Part shown: positions 1 through 8,950 of the stretch, piece by piece
Position numbering within the stretch: the first letter of the stretch is position 1
How the letters are laid out: each line of letters opens with the position of its first letter
DNA from: an uncultured bacterium
GTDB lineage: Bacteria; Desulfobacterota; GWC2-55-46
Assembly: GCA_905339405.1 (NCBI GenBank)
Contig: CAJPGC010000002.1
Location: 1-60,173, forward strand
Direction: 5' to 3'
Length of the DNA stretch: 60,173 nt
The notes under the pieces: generated by a model
Database searches by the model: none
Seen by the model: the letters and a program-made list of their open reading frames with translations, nothing else
What the model was told of the DNA's origin: nothing
Program-made: the position numbers and the translations under genes

Positions 1-632
1 ACCGTTCTGCCGCCCCTGGCAACCTCGCCCATCTTCCCGAGGCACTTTTTCTGAAAGGACGCGTCCCCGACCGCCAGCACCTCGTCTATGATGAGTATCT
101 CGGGCTCGAGGTGTGCGGCCACCGCGAAGGCAAGCCGGACGTACATCCCGCTTGAGTACCTCTTCACAGGGGTGTCGAGGAACTTCTCTATCTCCGAGAA
201 GGCGACTATCTCGTCGAACTTGGCCTTTATCTCGCGGCTGGACATGCCCAGGAGCGCGCCGTTCATGAAGATGTTCTCCCTGCCGGTCAGTTCCGGGTGA
301 AAGCCTGTGCCGACCTCTAGGAGGCTCGCGATGCGCCCGCGCATCTCTATTCTCCCCTCTGTGGGCTCGGTTATGCGGGAGAGTATCTTCAAGAGGGTCG
401 ATTTGCCCGCGCCGTTTCTGCCTATTATGCCGAGCACGTCCCCTTCGAAGACCTCGAACGAGACGTCCTTGAGCGCCCAGACAAACGGGTCCGGGGAGGC
501 TCCTCCGCCGAAAAGACGCCTGAACGGTGACGAAAGCGCGTCCATGACCTCGTCGCGCAGGCTCCCGTAGCTCTCCTTTTTGCCTATCGTGTAGCGTTTT
601 GAAACGCCGTCTACCGTGATTATCGGCTTCAT
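1..632 (-). CDS. Polysaccharide ABC transporter ATP-binding protein (Wzt/TagH-like), 3' end beyond window
   Basis: This is the nucleotide-binding subunit of an ABC exporter that moves lipid-linked O-antigen, teichoic acid or capsule-type polysaccharide across the inner membrane. Translation begins at an ATG at 632 and reads leftward for 210 codons until the window edge, so the C-terminal part is missing. Visible motifs are the Walker A GRNGAGKST (about residue 71), the family-specific signature YSSGMYVRL in place of LSGGQ, and the Walker B ILIIDEVLAVGD. The YSSGM signature is characteristic of the Wzt/TagH group and separates it from nutrient importers. Wzt proteins often carry a C-terminal carbohydrate-binding domain, but whether this one does cannot be seen. 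Its permease partner (Wzm) is not in the window and would lie to the left or elsewhere. Confidence 0.9.
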   Translation of the reverse strand, partial: MKPIITVDGVSKRYTIGKKESYGSLRDEVMDALSSPFRRLFGGGASPDPFVWALKDVSFEVFEGDVLGIIGRNGAGKSTLLKILSRITEPTEGRIEMRGRIASLLEVGTGFHPELTGRENIFMNGALLGMSSREIKAKFDEIVAFSEIEKFLDTPVKRYSSGMYVRLAFAVAAHLEPEILIIDEVLAVGDASFQKKCLGKMGEVARGGRT

Positions 633-1378
633 AAGCTCGTAAGAGAAGGCGCCCGGCCGGGTATGCCGGATGCGGTTGTATATCCCTTTGAAATCAAGAC
701 CTTAAGGAAGGAGTTCACAAGACCAAAAACAGGGCCGGGCCTGTTGAGGTCCCGCAGGGTAAGGCCCCTGTTGTTTGATATATCGTCGAGAAAGAAATAA
801 GAATGGAGGTCGAATTTCGCGCTTGTGTTCACAAAATGAACATTAGCATGGAAAAACAGTGCGGTCAAGAGCTTTGTTCATTTCCTGAACAGCTCTATAT
901 ATGCTATTTTTGCGGGCTTTTTCGGACGGGACGGACGGCGGAGAACCGACCGTGGATCACATTGAAATATGGGGTATGCGTCTGTAGTCGGCGGCTACCG
1001 AGGCCGCAGGCCACTCTACAGACGAAAAAGGCGTCTTAAAATCGCTTTTCACGACTTTTTCAACACTTGCGTTCTTCTGTACTTTAGGAGTAGAGCACCA
1101 GTTTGAAAGATTTGTTGACTGAACTGAGCATACCCCGGTGACTTGAGAGCCGCCTGACGCGATGACTCCCGCCCGGCAAGCGCAAACTGATTTCGGCGCA
1201 ACCGTCCTGGAAGCCACGATGCACTGCCGGGGGGCGTCAATGGTTACCCAGGGCAGATTACAGCGATGGACCACCCTGGGAGCTGGCGGAAAGCGCTTCA
1301 GGCCGGAGGCGTTCTCCCAACCCCAAAAACGGATAGCAAGCGGAGCTGTAGACCAGCCCCATAATCCCGGGTCAGCCA
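633..1378. other. Gene-poor interval between the ABC ATPase and the tail-fibre genes
   Basis: No convincing gene is visible on either strand. Short open frames exist (for example 629-868 and 957-1424, both minus) but they look like random high-GC frames with no recognisable domain or good ribosome site. The interval holds two inverted repeats: GAGC..GTTCA..TGAAC.GCTC at 869-895 and a larger nested hairpin at 979-1024. The part from about 1100 to 1378, just after the stop of the LamG-type gene, has coding-like composition but no long intact frame, so it could be decayed sequence. Confidence 0.4.
979..1024. repeat. Nested inverted repeat (cruciform or terminator-like)
   Basis: The outer arms CGTCTGTAG (979-987) and CTACAGACG (1016-1024) are perfect complements. 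They enclose an inner GCGGC/GCCGC pair, giving a two-level hairpin. On the + strand it is followed by GAAAAAGG rather than a clean T run, so it is not a classical terminator. It lies about 355 bases downstream of the tail-fibre gene that ends at 1379. Confidence 0.5.
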
Positions 1379-2815
1379 TCAGTATGCCCTGTGTCTCGTC
1401 TTGCACGACCCGTCGTGCGTCCATGTGAGGAGAGGCGTGGAGTTATCATCGTCGTAGAGGACCCACGTCTCGAGCGTGCCCGCAACATTTATCCTGGCCA
1501 GCTTGTTGTTCTTCCACTTGGACATGGCGACGGCGTAGGTCACGAGAGAGTTCACTTCGGTCTGCATGGACGATAGCGAAGCCGCGGTGGCCAGGGACGA
1601 GGCCGCTACGTCGTTGTTCGATTCATAGCTCGACCATGACTCGCTGGCGTCAAAAAAGCTGCCTATGCGCCAGTTGATGCGGCCGTGGGCTATTGGGGAA
1701 ACCCACACGAGATAGTCAGACGACAGGCTCGAAAGCGTCTTCTCTTCAACGCCGTCCGAGGTCCAGTCCTGAATCAATACTTCGGGGCCGCCAGCCGGGC
1801 AAGAGGTAAGGCGGTACTCGACCGTCTGCCCCGGAGGGAAGCCGTGGACCTCTTTTTTGAGTGTCTTTTCAGTGGGCTTCGTGACGGCGACCGCGTCTGT
1901 GCCGGTGGCAGTGTCGAAGACGGGGATTGTCGCACGAATGGAAACGGCATCTGCGCATTCGCCGCTGTCAGCTACTGGGTGCGGGTCGCCAGCCCCTCCG
2001 GTCGCCACGTCAACGCCGCTGCCGGTGTCGGAGACGCCGACCTCCTTGTACGAGAGGGCCGTGGCGTCTGCGCCAGAGCCGGAGTCCGCGATAGAGACGA
2101 TGCGCGTGACGGAGACCGAATCGGTACCCGAGCCGGTATCAGAGACGACCTCATACGGGAAGTCATCGCCGAGAGCGTAGAGCTGAGATACCTCGCCAGC
2201 GCTTAGCGCCCTCGACCATATGGCAACGTCGTCGATCGTGCCGTTCCAGAAGTAATTATCTTTGGGGCCGTTTGCGCCGATGACCAAATCTGAATTGCTA
2301 TTAAAAATACCCCCGGTGTAAGAAACAGGAGTGACAGCCAGAGAGCCGTTGATGTAAATCCTCATGTCAGTCCCGTCATAGACGCAGACGACATGGTACA
2401 TATTGTCCTTTAAAACCGTTGTGCTGCTGATGGCGCTTGTGTTGCCCGTTCCGTTGGCGCTCAGCTGGAATACTATCTGGTTGGTGGTATTCCTGTATAC
2501 GCCATAGCTGTATTGGCCCGATGCGCCAGACTTGCTCCAGAGGATCTCAACAACGCTGTTTCTTGTCGGCCTGACCCACCCGGCAAGGGTTATGCTTCCG
2601 GTTATATCAAGGCCCGCCTGCTCGGCGTCGGTAAGATGAAGGTACTGCGAGCTTGCGGCGGTGAAAAAGGCCGCAAGGTTCGCTCCGCCGCCATGCCCGG
2701 TTGCCTGCGTAGGCGAGCTGGCCGAAGCGGTAAGGTCGTTCCCATTGCCGGAACTGTCCGTCCAGACCCCGCCGGAGAGCTTCCATTTACCCTGTATGTT
2801 ATCCCAAAGAGCCAT
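1379..2815 (-). CDS. LamG-domain phage tail-fibre-like protein with DTGSG repeats
   Basis: 478 residues with no signal peptide. The first ~210 residues form a concanavalin/LamG-type lectin fold, recognisable from segments such as ITLAGWVRP, HVVCVYDGTDMRIYING and IDDVAIWSRALSAGEVSQLY. Residues ~220-310 contain about five imperfect copies of a short unit resembling DTGSGxDxVSV. The C-terminal ~150 residues resemble phage/virion attachment proteins and end with YDDDNSTPLLTWTHDG, a common closing motif of such proteins. It follows the tail-spike-like gene by 9 bases and is probably co-transcribed with it. The role inferred is glycan binding at the tip of a phage tail or a related particle. Family identity is clear at the domain level only; the exact host structure is unknown. 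Confidence 0.7.
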   Translation of the reverse strand: MALWDNIQGKWKLSGGVWTDSSGNGNDLTASASSPTQATGHGGGANLAAFFTAASSQYLHLTDAEQAGLDITGSITLAGWVRPTRNSVVEILWSKSGASGQYSYGVYRNTTNQIVFQLSANGTGNTSAISSTTVLKDNMYHVVCVYDGTDMRIYINGSLAVTPVSYTGGIFNSNSDLVIGANGPKDNYFWNGTIDDVAIWSRALSAGEVSQLYALGDDFPYEVVSDTGSGTDSVSVTRIVSIADSGSGADATALSYKEVGVSDTGSGVDVATGGAGDPHPVADSGECADAVSIRATIPVFDTATGTDAVAVTKPTEKTLKKEVHGFPPGQTVEYRLTSCPAGGPEVLIQDWTSDGVEEKTLSSLSSDYLVWVSPIAHGRINWRIGSFFDASESWSSYESNNDVAASSLATAASLSSMQTEVNSLVTYAVAMSKWKNNKLARINVAGTLETWVLYDDDNSTPLLTWTHDGSCKTRHRAY

Positions 2816-2824
2816 TAAAACCCC

Positions 2825-4456
2825 TTATGCGGTAATCTGTTTCCAGTCTGCGGATGAAGATGTGCCGACGGCTTTGTAAAAGTGGCCGCCCGATAGTGCT
2901 TCCTGCCCGACATATCCCGGCGTCGAGGCTATCGAAGTGCCGTAGTCCTCTATGCCGAAGTTCCCGCTTATGCGGGAGTTCTCTCTGACGGTCGAGCCGA
3001 AGGAGTAGGCGGCTGTATTGTTGTCGAGGAAGTTGTTGCCCTGGATGATGGTATTAAAGGCCCCGTTCTCAACCGTAAGGCCGTATCTTCTTTTCTTCGC
3101 GGCACAACCTATAATCTGCGTTCCGTCCGCGCCGGAATAGACCTTTATGCCGTCATACGAATTTGTCGAATTCCCGGTAGAGCCGACGTGTATTCCCAGG
3201 AGCTTCGTTTTCTTCCCGTAAATATGAACGCCGCTAGAACCTACCGGGTAGCAGGGTATGGTTATGCCCACGAGGTTTGTATCTTCAACACCAGCCCCGA
3301 CGTATATGTTCCCGAGCAAGACCTCGCCGCCCGTAAAGCAGACCGCGGTAATGTCGTAGGCCCCTTTTTCAAGATAAATGCTATAGTCGGAAGTCCCTGC
3401 GCCGGACTCGTTGGTGAAGCCGGTGAAAATCTGCGTGCTCACAGGCCCCGCCGTCGAGCGTATCCATGCGTTCTTGGGGAAGCCGAAAAAGCTGATGTTG
3501 TTGTACCTTGTGGTGTCTCCCTTGTCCATGTAGAAGCCAGCCACCACCCCAGCCCTCCATGAAGGCGAGCCTAGATATATGATGATATCCGAGTATTCGC
3601 AGCCGCCAGTCGGCGTACCGGAGGTTGAATACCACCCGTAACGGCGGGGGTCTGCAATCACAACCTTGTAAATCGACGAAGAGGTCGTGTTTTCCGTCCT
3701 AAGCCCGTCATAGGTATTAACGATGCTCACTTCGTTCACATAAGTTCTCACCGACGCAGACGACCCTACCTTCCCCACGACAACGCCAGCACCTGAAGTA
3801 GGGGTCAGGGAAGCGTCCATAATCACCATAAGCCTTCTCAGGGAAGTGCCGACCTTGACCAAAACAATGCAGTCTTTCGTGAGGCTCCTGTGATATATAC
3901 GGGTCTTTTCATCGCCGCCGCCCATGAGACATTGCCCGGCGTATGTGTCGAGGGTCAGCGTGTCGGTCACGTTGTAGTTGCCCCACGGAGCGTAGACGTG
4001 CTTTGCCGTATCTATCGCGTCTAAAAACGCCTGTGTATCGTCATGGTGTACTGTCGTGCCGATGGCAACGGTCGTGGAGGTCGCGCCAGACCAGCTTACG
4101 ACGTTGCCGACGACACTGGTAAGGGTTACGGCAAGCTCGGCCCCTGCCGCTCCCGCTCCGGGGATAGCCATGCCGTGACCAATGGCATAAGAGGAAGCGT
4201 CTGTAAGAGTAGCCGAGGTCGAGCCGGAGTTGAGCTGCGCGGCAAGGGTCGTCGTGGTTATGACCCCTGCCGCATTGTAGTCCAGCACGTTTACCCAATC
4301 GGCGGCCCACGCGAACGGGCTGATATTTATCGGCGCGAACTCAAGGGAGTTTTCGGCCGCGTTTACCCTGGCGACCTTCAATGCGTGTCCGGCCAGAGAA
4401 TTCGGCGTATCGAACAGCTGCGTAAACCGCCTGGGTACAGATATTGCTCCGCTCAT
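2825..4456 (-). CDS. Pectate-lyase-fold (right-handed beta-helix) tail-spike-like protein
   Basis: 543 residues. The N-terminal ~130 residues are a Thr/Ala-rich head with the look of a virion-anchoring domain (FTQLFDTPNSLAGHALKVARVN). From about residue 140 it becomes a right-handed beta helix of the pectate-lyase-3 superfamily: DDTQAFLDAIDTAKHVYAPWGNYNVTDTL is the hallmark opening, shown here as key residues only, followed by repeated short strands with T, S, N and G turns and later QIIGCAAKKRRYG and NTIIQGNNFLDNN coils. Such proteins are tail spikes or polysaccharide depolymerases that bind or cut capsule and O-antigen. No catalytic residues can be assigned with confidence. It sits between two other tail-like genes on the same strand with gaps under 15 bases. 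Confidence 0.75.
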   Translation of the reverse strand: MSGAISVPRRFTQLFDTPNSLAGHALKVARVNAAENSLEFAPINISPFAWAADWVNVLDYNAAGVITTTTLAAQLNSGSTSATLTDASSYAIGHGMAIPGAGAAGAELAVTLTSVVGNVVSWSGATSTTVAIGTTVHHDDTQAFLDAIDTAKHVYAPWGNYNVTDTLTLDTYAGQCLMGGGDEKTRIYHRSLTKDCIVLVKVGTSLRRLMVIMDASLTPTSGAGVVVGKVGSSASVRTYVNEVSIVNTYDGLRTENTTSSSIYKVVIADPRRYGWYSTSGTPTGGCEYSDIIIYLGSPSWRAGVVAGFYMDKGDTTRYNNISFFGFPKNAWIRSTAGPVSTQIFTGFTNESGAGTSDYSIYLEKGAYDITAVCFTGGEVLLGNIYVGAGVEDTNLVGITIPCYPVGSSGVHIYGKKTKLLGIHVGSTGNSTNSYDGIKVYSGADGTQIIGCAAKKRRYGLTVENGAFNTIIQGNNFLDNNTAAYSFGSTVRENSRISGNFGIEDYGTSIASTPGYVGQEALSGGHFYKAVGTSSSADWKQITA

Positions 4457-4469
4457 CCGGTAAGGCCCC

Positions 4470-4961
4470 TTAGCTGAAAGTGATGGTCAAGTCGAGCTGC
4501 CAGGTCTGGCCGGAAGCCTTCGTGCCCTGTGAGGAGACTTTTCTGTTGAGGTTTTCGGAAGCGTCAGAGTTGCCGTTGGCGACGGTAAACTCTTCCCACG
4601 CGAAGTTCGCCTCTGCCGAGGTGAAGACCGAGCGGAACGCAACCGACTGGTTGGTTATCTGCGGGTAGGTAGCTTCCATAGCCTTGTAGAGCTTGTTCGT
4701 TGCCGCCTGCAGGCCCGTCTGCGTCGCGTTGGCCGCCGTGCTTGAATCGCCCACGCCGAGATAGGAGCTTGCGTTGTTGAAGGCCGTGCCGCCGCCTCCT
4801 ACGAGGAGGTTCAAGAGGCGGGTGATTCCCTCGTTCAAAAGAAGGTTGCCCGGCAATTCGACCTTCTCGAAGTGCTCGCCGCGCTCGAAGGCCGCGTCGT
4901 CCGCGAACTTGGTAATGGTCCAGAGCGGCTTCCAGCCTATTTTGTCCTGTATTGCGTTCAT
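4470..4961 (-). CDS. Phage structural-type protein, tail-spike operon leader
   Basis: 163 residues with ATG at 4961, preceded by an AAGGAG-type ribosome site (complement of 4968-4974). The sequence (KIGWKPLWTITKFADDAAFE..., LLNEGITRLLNLLVGGG, SSYLGVGDSSTAA, VAFRSVFTSAEANFAWEEF) matches the type of small conserved phage protein that is encoded just before tail fibres, with a pattern known from many prophage tail modules. No membrane segment or signal peptide. It is the first gene of the three-gene minus-strand unit running to 1379. Its function is inferred only from context: a baseplate or fibre-attachment component. Confidence 0.65.
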   Translation of the reverse strand: MNAIQDKIGWKPLWTITKFADDAAFERGEHFEKVELPGNLLLNEGITRLLNLLVGGGGTAFNNASSYLGVGDSSTAANATQTGLQAATNKLYKAMEATYPQITNQSVAFRSVFTSAEANFAWEEFTVANGNSDASENLNRKVSSQGTKASGQTWQLDLTITFS

Positions 4962-5238
4962 GTCAGTTCTCCTTTTTTAAAAATAAACTGAGAATATATT
5001 TAGAGTTGAACTCCAGGTCACACTCACTTAAGGTGCGTTTTTTATACCCTCGCGGCCGCATGGTGCTGAATTCACAGTAAGAAAAATGTTTTTTTATTCC
5101 TTGATTGCGGAAACTGAGCGTTTTCATGAGGGATGGAAAAGATTGAAGCGGATAAGACGTTCTTGGTATACTTCCCGGACAAGAAAGGATTTTAAAAACG
5201 GTCGAAGCTGCTGCCCGCTTTACAGGAGACGATTTAGG

Positions 5239-7029
5239 ATGAATACCCGGTTTCAGCCCGCGAATCTTGTCTTTTGCCTCTTACTGACGGCAATCGTGTT
5301 CGCCACCTACTGGAACACTCTTCCAGGCGAATTTGTCTACGACGACCACGAACAGATAGTCGAGAACACCTGGATAACCGAATCCAGATACCTCCCTTCG
5401 ATATTCAGCAGCCATTCGTTCGGCTTCGCGAAGGGCAAGGAACTCGGCACCACCTACCGTCCTCTTGTTTTTTCCGTCTACATGGCCGAATACTCGTTTT
5501 TCGGACTTGACCCGAAGGGCTGGCACCTTGTAAACGTCATCTTCCACGCCATCAATGCCGTACTCGTCTTTTTCGCGGCTTCCCTTCTGCTGAAAAATCC
5601 GGATGCGGGAAGTCCTTTCAATTCATTCCCGGCTTTTGCCGCCGCCGCGCTGTTCGCGCTCCATCCCGTGAACAGCGAAGTCGTCTCCTGGGTCGGCTGC
5701 GTGCCGGAGCTGACATATACTTTTCTCAGCCTCGGCGCGTTCTGCCTTTACCTTAGGTCAAGGAGCGCGGTAAAACTTCCGTACCTGTTACTCTGGGGTT
5801 CTGCCCTGCTCTTTTTCGCAGCTCTTTTCGCAAAGGAGACGGCCATCTCACTGCCGGTACTGGTCTTCGTCCATGACCGGCTTCAACACGGAAGAGAGCG
5901 CCTACTCAGCCCCGGCTCTATCAAAAGATACCTTCCTTACGCATTGTTTACCGTCCTGTACTTCATAATAAGGCTCTCGGCAATGGGCGGAATGGCCCCC
6001 CGCAGCAACATGTACCCTTTCCTCAGCTGGGACCAATACGTCCTGAACGCGTGCACTCTTTTCGTGAAATACCTGCGCGTGCTCGTCATTCCTGTTAATG
6101 ATTATCCCTTTCAGATCCTTGACCCGGTCTTTTCAATAGCCGAGCCGAGGGCCTTTATCTCCATCGCCTTGATAGCGGCTTTAATCAGTGTTTTTCTGAT
6201 ACTTAGAAAACGCGTGAACCCGTTGTACTGGCTTGCGGCCGCAATTATTTTTCTCCCAATCCTCCCCGCCCTTTACCTGCCCGGGCTCAGCCGCGCGCCG
6301 TTCGCAGACAGGTATCTTTACCTGCCTTCGATGGGCTTCGCACTCATACTTGCGCTGCTTTTGAAAAATGCACTTTTCCGGGCAGATGCCTCCGGCGGCA
6401 ATATGCGCAAGGCCGCAGTCTCAATATTCTTGATACTCGCTTTGGTTTACGCGTTTGGCTCTGGCTACAGGAACATGCGATGGAGAGATGATTTTTCGCT
6501 CTGGAGGTCTTCTCTGGAAGGGGCTTCAAGCAACTATTACGCAGTATACCAGCTCGGTGCGGCCGCGCTCAGGAAAGACATGCACGACGAGGCCATCTCA
6601 AACTTAAGGGAGGCCATAGGGATAACGAGCGCAAACAAATACCCCGATACAGGTCTCATTGGCGACGCGCACCTCAACCTCGCGTACGCGTACAGGCAAA
6701 AAGGCAGCCTCGAAGAGGCAGCGGCCGAATATGTCGAGATTTTAAGGTCGTACCCAGAGCACGCGGTCTCGAATTACGAGCTCGCCTCCATCTATATGGA
6801 ACTGGGCAGGCTGGACGACGCGGTGGAATACTTCGAGAGGTCAGCGAGATATTTCAAAGACCCGCTGGACGTGAGAGACGCTCTAATGGGAATGGGGAAC
6901 AGCCAGGCTAAAAAGGGAGAGTTCAACGAGGCGCTCCTCAGCTACCAGGAAGCGCTGAGGATTACCCCGGGAGACCCGGCCGTATTAAGGAACCTGAGCG
7001 TCATCAAAAGACTTTCAGAAAACAGGTGA
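5239..7029 (+). CDS. TMTC-like membrane glycosyltransferase (GT-C fold) with C-terminal TPRs, copy 1
   Basis: 596 residues from the ATG at 5239, chosen because AGGAGA lies upstream and the first membrane helix (LVFCLLLTAIVFATYW) starts at once; the open frame extends back to 5086 without family-like sequence. About ten membrane segments are followed by roughly four TPRs (from ~residue 430, for example LNLAYAYRQKGSLEEAAAEY and MELGRLDDAVEYFERSA). The first periplasmic loop has FVYDDHEQIVEN; acidic pairs in this loop are the catalytic signature of GT-C enzymes. The HPVNSEVVSWVG motif is shared with four other proteins in the window. By analogy with eukaryotic TMTC1-4 it may transfer sugar from a polyprenyl-phosphate donor to exported proteins. 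Substrate unknown. Confidence 0.75.
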   Translation: MNTRFQPANLVFCLLLTAIVFATYWNTLPGEFVYDDHEQIVENTWITESRYLPSIFSSHSFGFAKGKELGTTYRPLVFSVYMAEYSFFGLDPKGWHLVNVIFHAINAVLVFFAASLLLKNPDAGSPFNSFPAFAAAALFALHPVNSEVVSWVGCVPELTYTFLSLGAFCLYLRSRSAVKLPYLLLWGSALLFFAALFAKETAISLPVLVFVHDRLQHGRERLLSPGSIKRYLPYALFTVLYFIIRLSAMGGMAPRSNMYPFLSWDQYVLNACTLFVKYLRVLVIPVNDYPFQILDPVFSIAEPRAFISIALIAALISVFLILRKRVNPLYWLAAAIIFLPILPALYLPGLSRAPFADRYLYLPSMGFALILALLLKNALFRADASGGNMRKAAVSIFLILALVYAFGSGYRNMRWRDDFSLWRSSLEGASSNYYAVYQLGAAALRKDMHDEAISNLREAIGITSANKYPDTGLIGDAHLNLAYAYRQKGSLEEAAAEYVEILRSYPEHAVSNYELASIYMELGRLDDAVEYFERSARYFKDPLDVRDALMGMGNSQAKKGEFNEALLSYQEALRITPGDPAVLRNLSVIKRLSENR

Positions 7030-7093
7030 TTGAAGATTTCCAGCGCAAAGCCGCTGGGATGCGCTCGCAATCTGTGTTCAGAGATAAGGCGGA

Positions 7094-8779
7094 TTACCGG
7101 CCCTTTCTCATCTCCTTCTCAATCGGGTGAGCCAGAGCATTCAGGTCAATCATGCGCTCAATGTTCTTTTCCAAGTATGTCTTGGATGGCTTAAGCCTGA
7201 GCCCCATCTGTAAATGAGCTATCGCGCCGTCATAGTCCTCCGCGCGGCCCAGGGCCACCCCAAGGTTGACATGGGCCTCCGTATAACGGGGCTCCCTCGA
7301 GATGACCTCTTTGTACAATTCTATCGCCCTGCCGTTGTACTCCATCGCCTGCCTTTCCATTCCAATCGCAGACAGCTCCCTGCCCTTAATGTAAAAGGCG
7401 CGGCCCAGGGCATGGACAATAGTCTCATTTGAAGGGTTCAGCCCGAGCGCCTTCTCGAGGTGGGCTATCGCGAAGTCCGGGTCTTTTTCGATCTTTACCA
7501 CAGCGAGATTCGTATGGGCTATCCAGGCGCCCGGGTTTTTGTCGAGCGTGTCGTTCCAGATGGCATCGGAATCTTTGTAAGCAAGCGTCTGGCTGAAGCT
7601 CAGTGCCCAGAGCGCGGCGAGCACAAGAGACGCCAGGGCTGCGGACATCCTTGCCCTTTCAAGAGAGGCGCACCTTCGGACGGCCCACGCCGCGGTACCC
7701 GCGAACAGGCTTATGGGCCCGGCACTGGCCATATACTGGAAGTGGTCAGCCACGAACGAGAACTGGAACGGGTAGACGTCTATGAAGCCCAGGGCAGGAA
7801 AAAGGGTGGCAAGAAAAAAGGCCAGGGCAGCGGCCGGCCCCCTGCCGACTCTCCGCGAGAAAGCTAATGAAAGCACGCCTGCCAGGAGCACCCCTGCGGG
7901 GAAGAGCCATTGCCACATCGCTGATGAATCGACCTGCCAGCGCGGGTAAATAAAAATGAGCTCAAAAGGAAAGACAAGCTTGTATATGTAAAACCAGAAG
8001 ATGCGGCCCGCGAGCAGCGCCCGCTCGACAAGGCCCATATCCCACATGCTGCCGCTCGCGCCGACCAGGTTGGCCTCCCACCAGACCGTAAGGAGGCCAA
8101 AGGCAAGCCCCAGCGCGAAGAACGGGACAAGAGCGGCGGCATAACGGGGGCCTATATCACGCCCTCTCATCCACCTTATGATGAGGAGCGCGGCCGGCAA
8201 CGTACACGCGACGGTCTTGCAGAGGAGGGCCATTATGAACAGGACGAGAGAGATGACATAAAGCCCTTTACCGGGCCTGTCTTCACTTTTCAGGAACGTG
8301 TAGAGCGAAAGTAAATAAAAAAGGCCGGAGAGGACGTTCTTCCTCTCTGATATCCACGCTACCGATTCCACGTGCACAGGGTGAAGGGCAAAGATAAGGC
8401 CGGCGAAAAGCGCGCCCCTTATATTTAGATGCTTCAGGACGGCGTACAGCAAAAAGGCGTTCAGGGCGTGGATGGCGGCGTTGATGAGATGCGACATCGC
8501 GGGGTTGAGCCCCCACAGGTTGCTCTCGAGCCAGAAAGAGGAATAGATTAGCGGATAGTACTGCTGCATCTCCTTTGAGAACCAGATTTTCCAGAGCCCG
8601 GCCAGCCCCCAGAGGGAGCTGTCCATGAGCACGTGCCTCTCATCGTCCCAGATGTAGCCGCAGTTGAGGATATATATGTATGCGGATATCGTGACCAGCA
8701 GGAAAAAAAGAAGCGCCTTGAGGCCGGAAAGGCCTTGGGTGAACCCTTCTATTCTGCTAAAGAGGTTTGAATTGCGCAT
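7094..8779 (-). CDS. TMTC-like membrane glycosyltransferase with C-terminal TPRs, copy 2
   Basis: 561 residues, convergent with copy 1 (64-base gap). A cytosolic N-terminus precedes the first helix, then comes the loop motif YIWDDERHVLMDSSLW, with the paired acidic residues expected of a GT-C catalytic loop, and HPVHVESVAWISERKNVL after the third or fourth helix. The hydrophobic part ends near residue 400. The remainder holds about three TPRs (ATNLAVVKIEKDPDFAIAHLEKAL-type units with GRAEDYDGAIAHLQMGLRL). It resembles bacterial 'TPR and GT-C' proteins and TMTC family members. It shares clear similarity with the genes at 8951, 37103 and 5239, so these are paralogues. Donor and acceptor are not known. 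Confidence 0.75.
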   Translation of the reverse strand: MRNSNLFSRIEGFTQGLSGLKALLFFLLVTISAYIYILNCGYIWDDERHVLMDSSLWGLAGLWKIWFSKEMQQYYPLIYSSFWLESNLWGLNPAMSHLINAAIHALNAFLLYAVLKHLNIRGALFAGLIFALHPVHVESVAWISERKNVLSGLFYLLSLYTFLKSEDRPGKGLYVISLVLFIMALLCKTVACTLPAALLIIRWMRGRDIGPRYAAALVPFFALGLAFGLLTVWWEANLVGASGSMWDMGLVERALLAGRIFWFYIYKLVFPFELIFIYPRWQVDSSAMWQWLFPAGVLLAGVLSLAFSRRVGRGPAAALAFFLATLFPALGFIDVYPFQFSFVADHFQYMASAGPISLFAGTAAWAVRRCASLERARMSAALASLVLAALWALSFSQTLAYKDSDAIWNDTLDKNPGAWIAHTNLAVVKIEKDPDFAIAHLEKALGLNPSNETIVHALGRAFYIKGRELSAIGMERQAMEYNGRAIELYKEVISREPRYTEAHVNLGVALGRAEDYDGAIAHLQMGLRLKPSKTYLEKNIERMIDLNALAHPIEKEMRKGR

Positions 8780-8950
8780 ATAAATGTCCGAAAAGCTGCA
8801 TTATATAACAAGAAGCGGCGCGATTGAAACAATGGCGTAAACGGCTTGACTGATTTTGCCGGACGCCTGAACACATATCTGCCTCATTGAAGTCCATAAT
8901 CATCCATCCTCTCACACTAACTCTGAATAAACACGGCTACGCGGCCAGCC

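Noticed and set aside
629-868. 79-codon minus frame upstream of the ABC ATPase
   Set aside because: It overlaps the ATPase start and looks like noncoding sequence.
957-1424. 155-codon minus frame and 1162-1428 plus frame in the gap after the LamG gene
   Set aside because: No domain, no ribosome site and no homologue-like motif. I also looked for a diversity-generating retroelement here because of the adjacent lectin-like gene, but found no reverse transcriptase and no AAC/AAT-rich template repeat.
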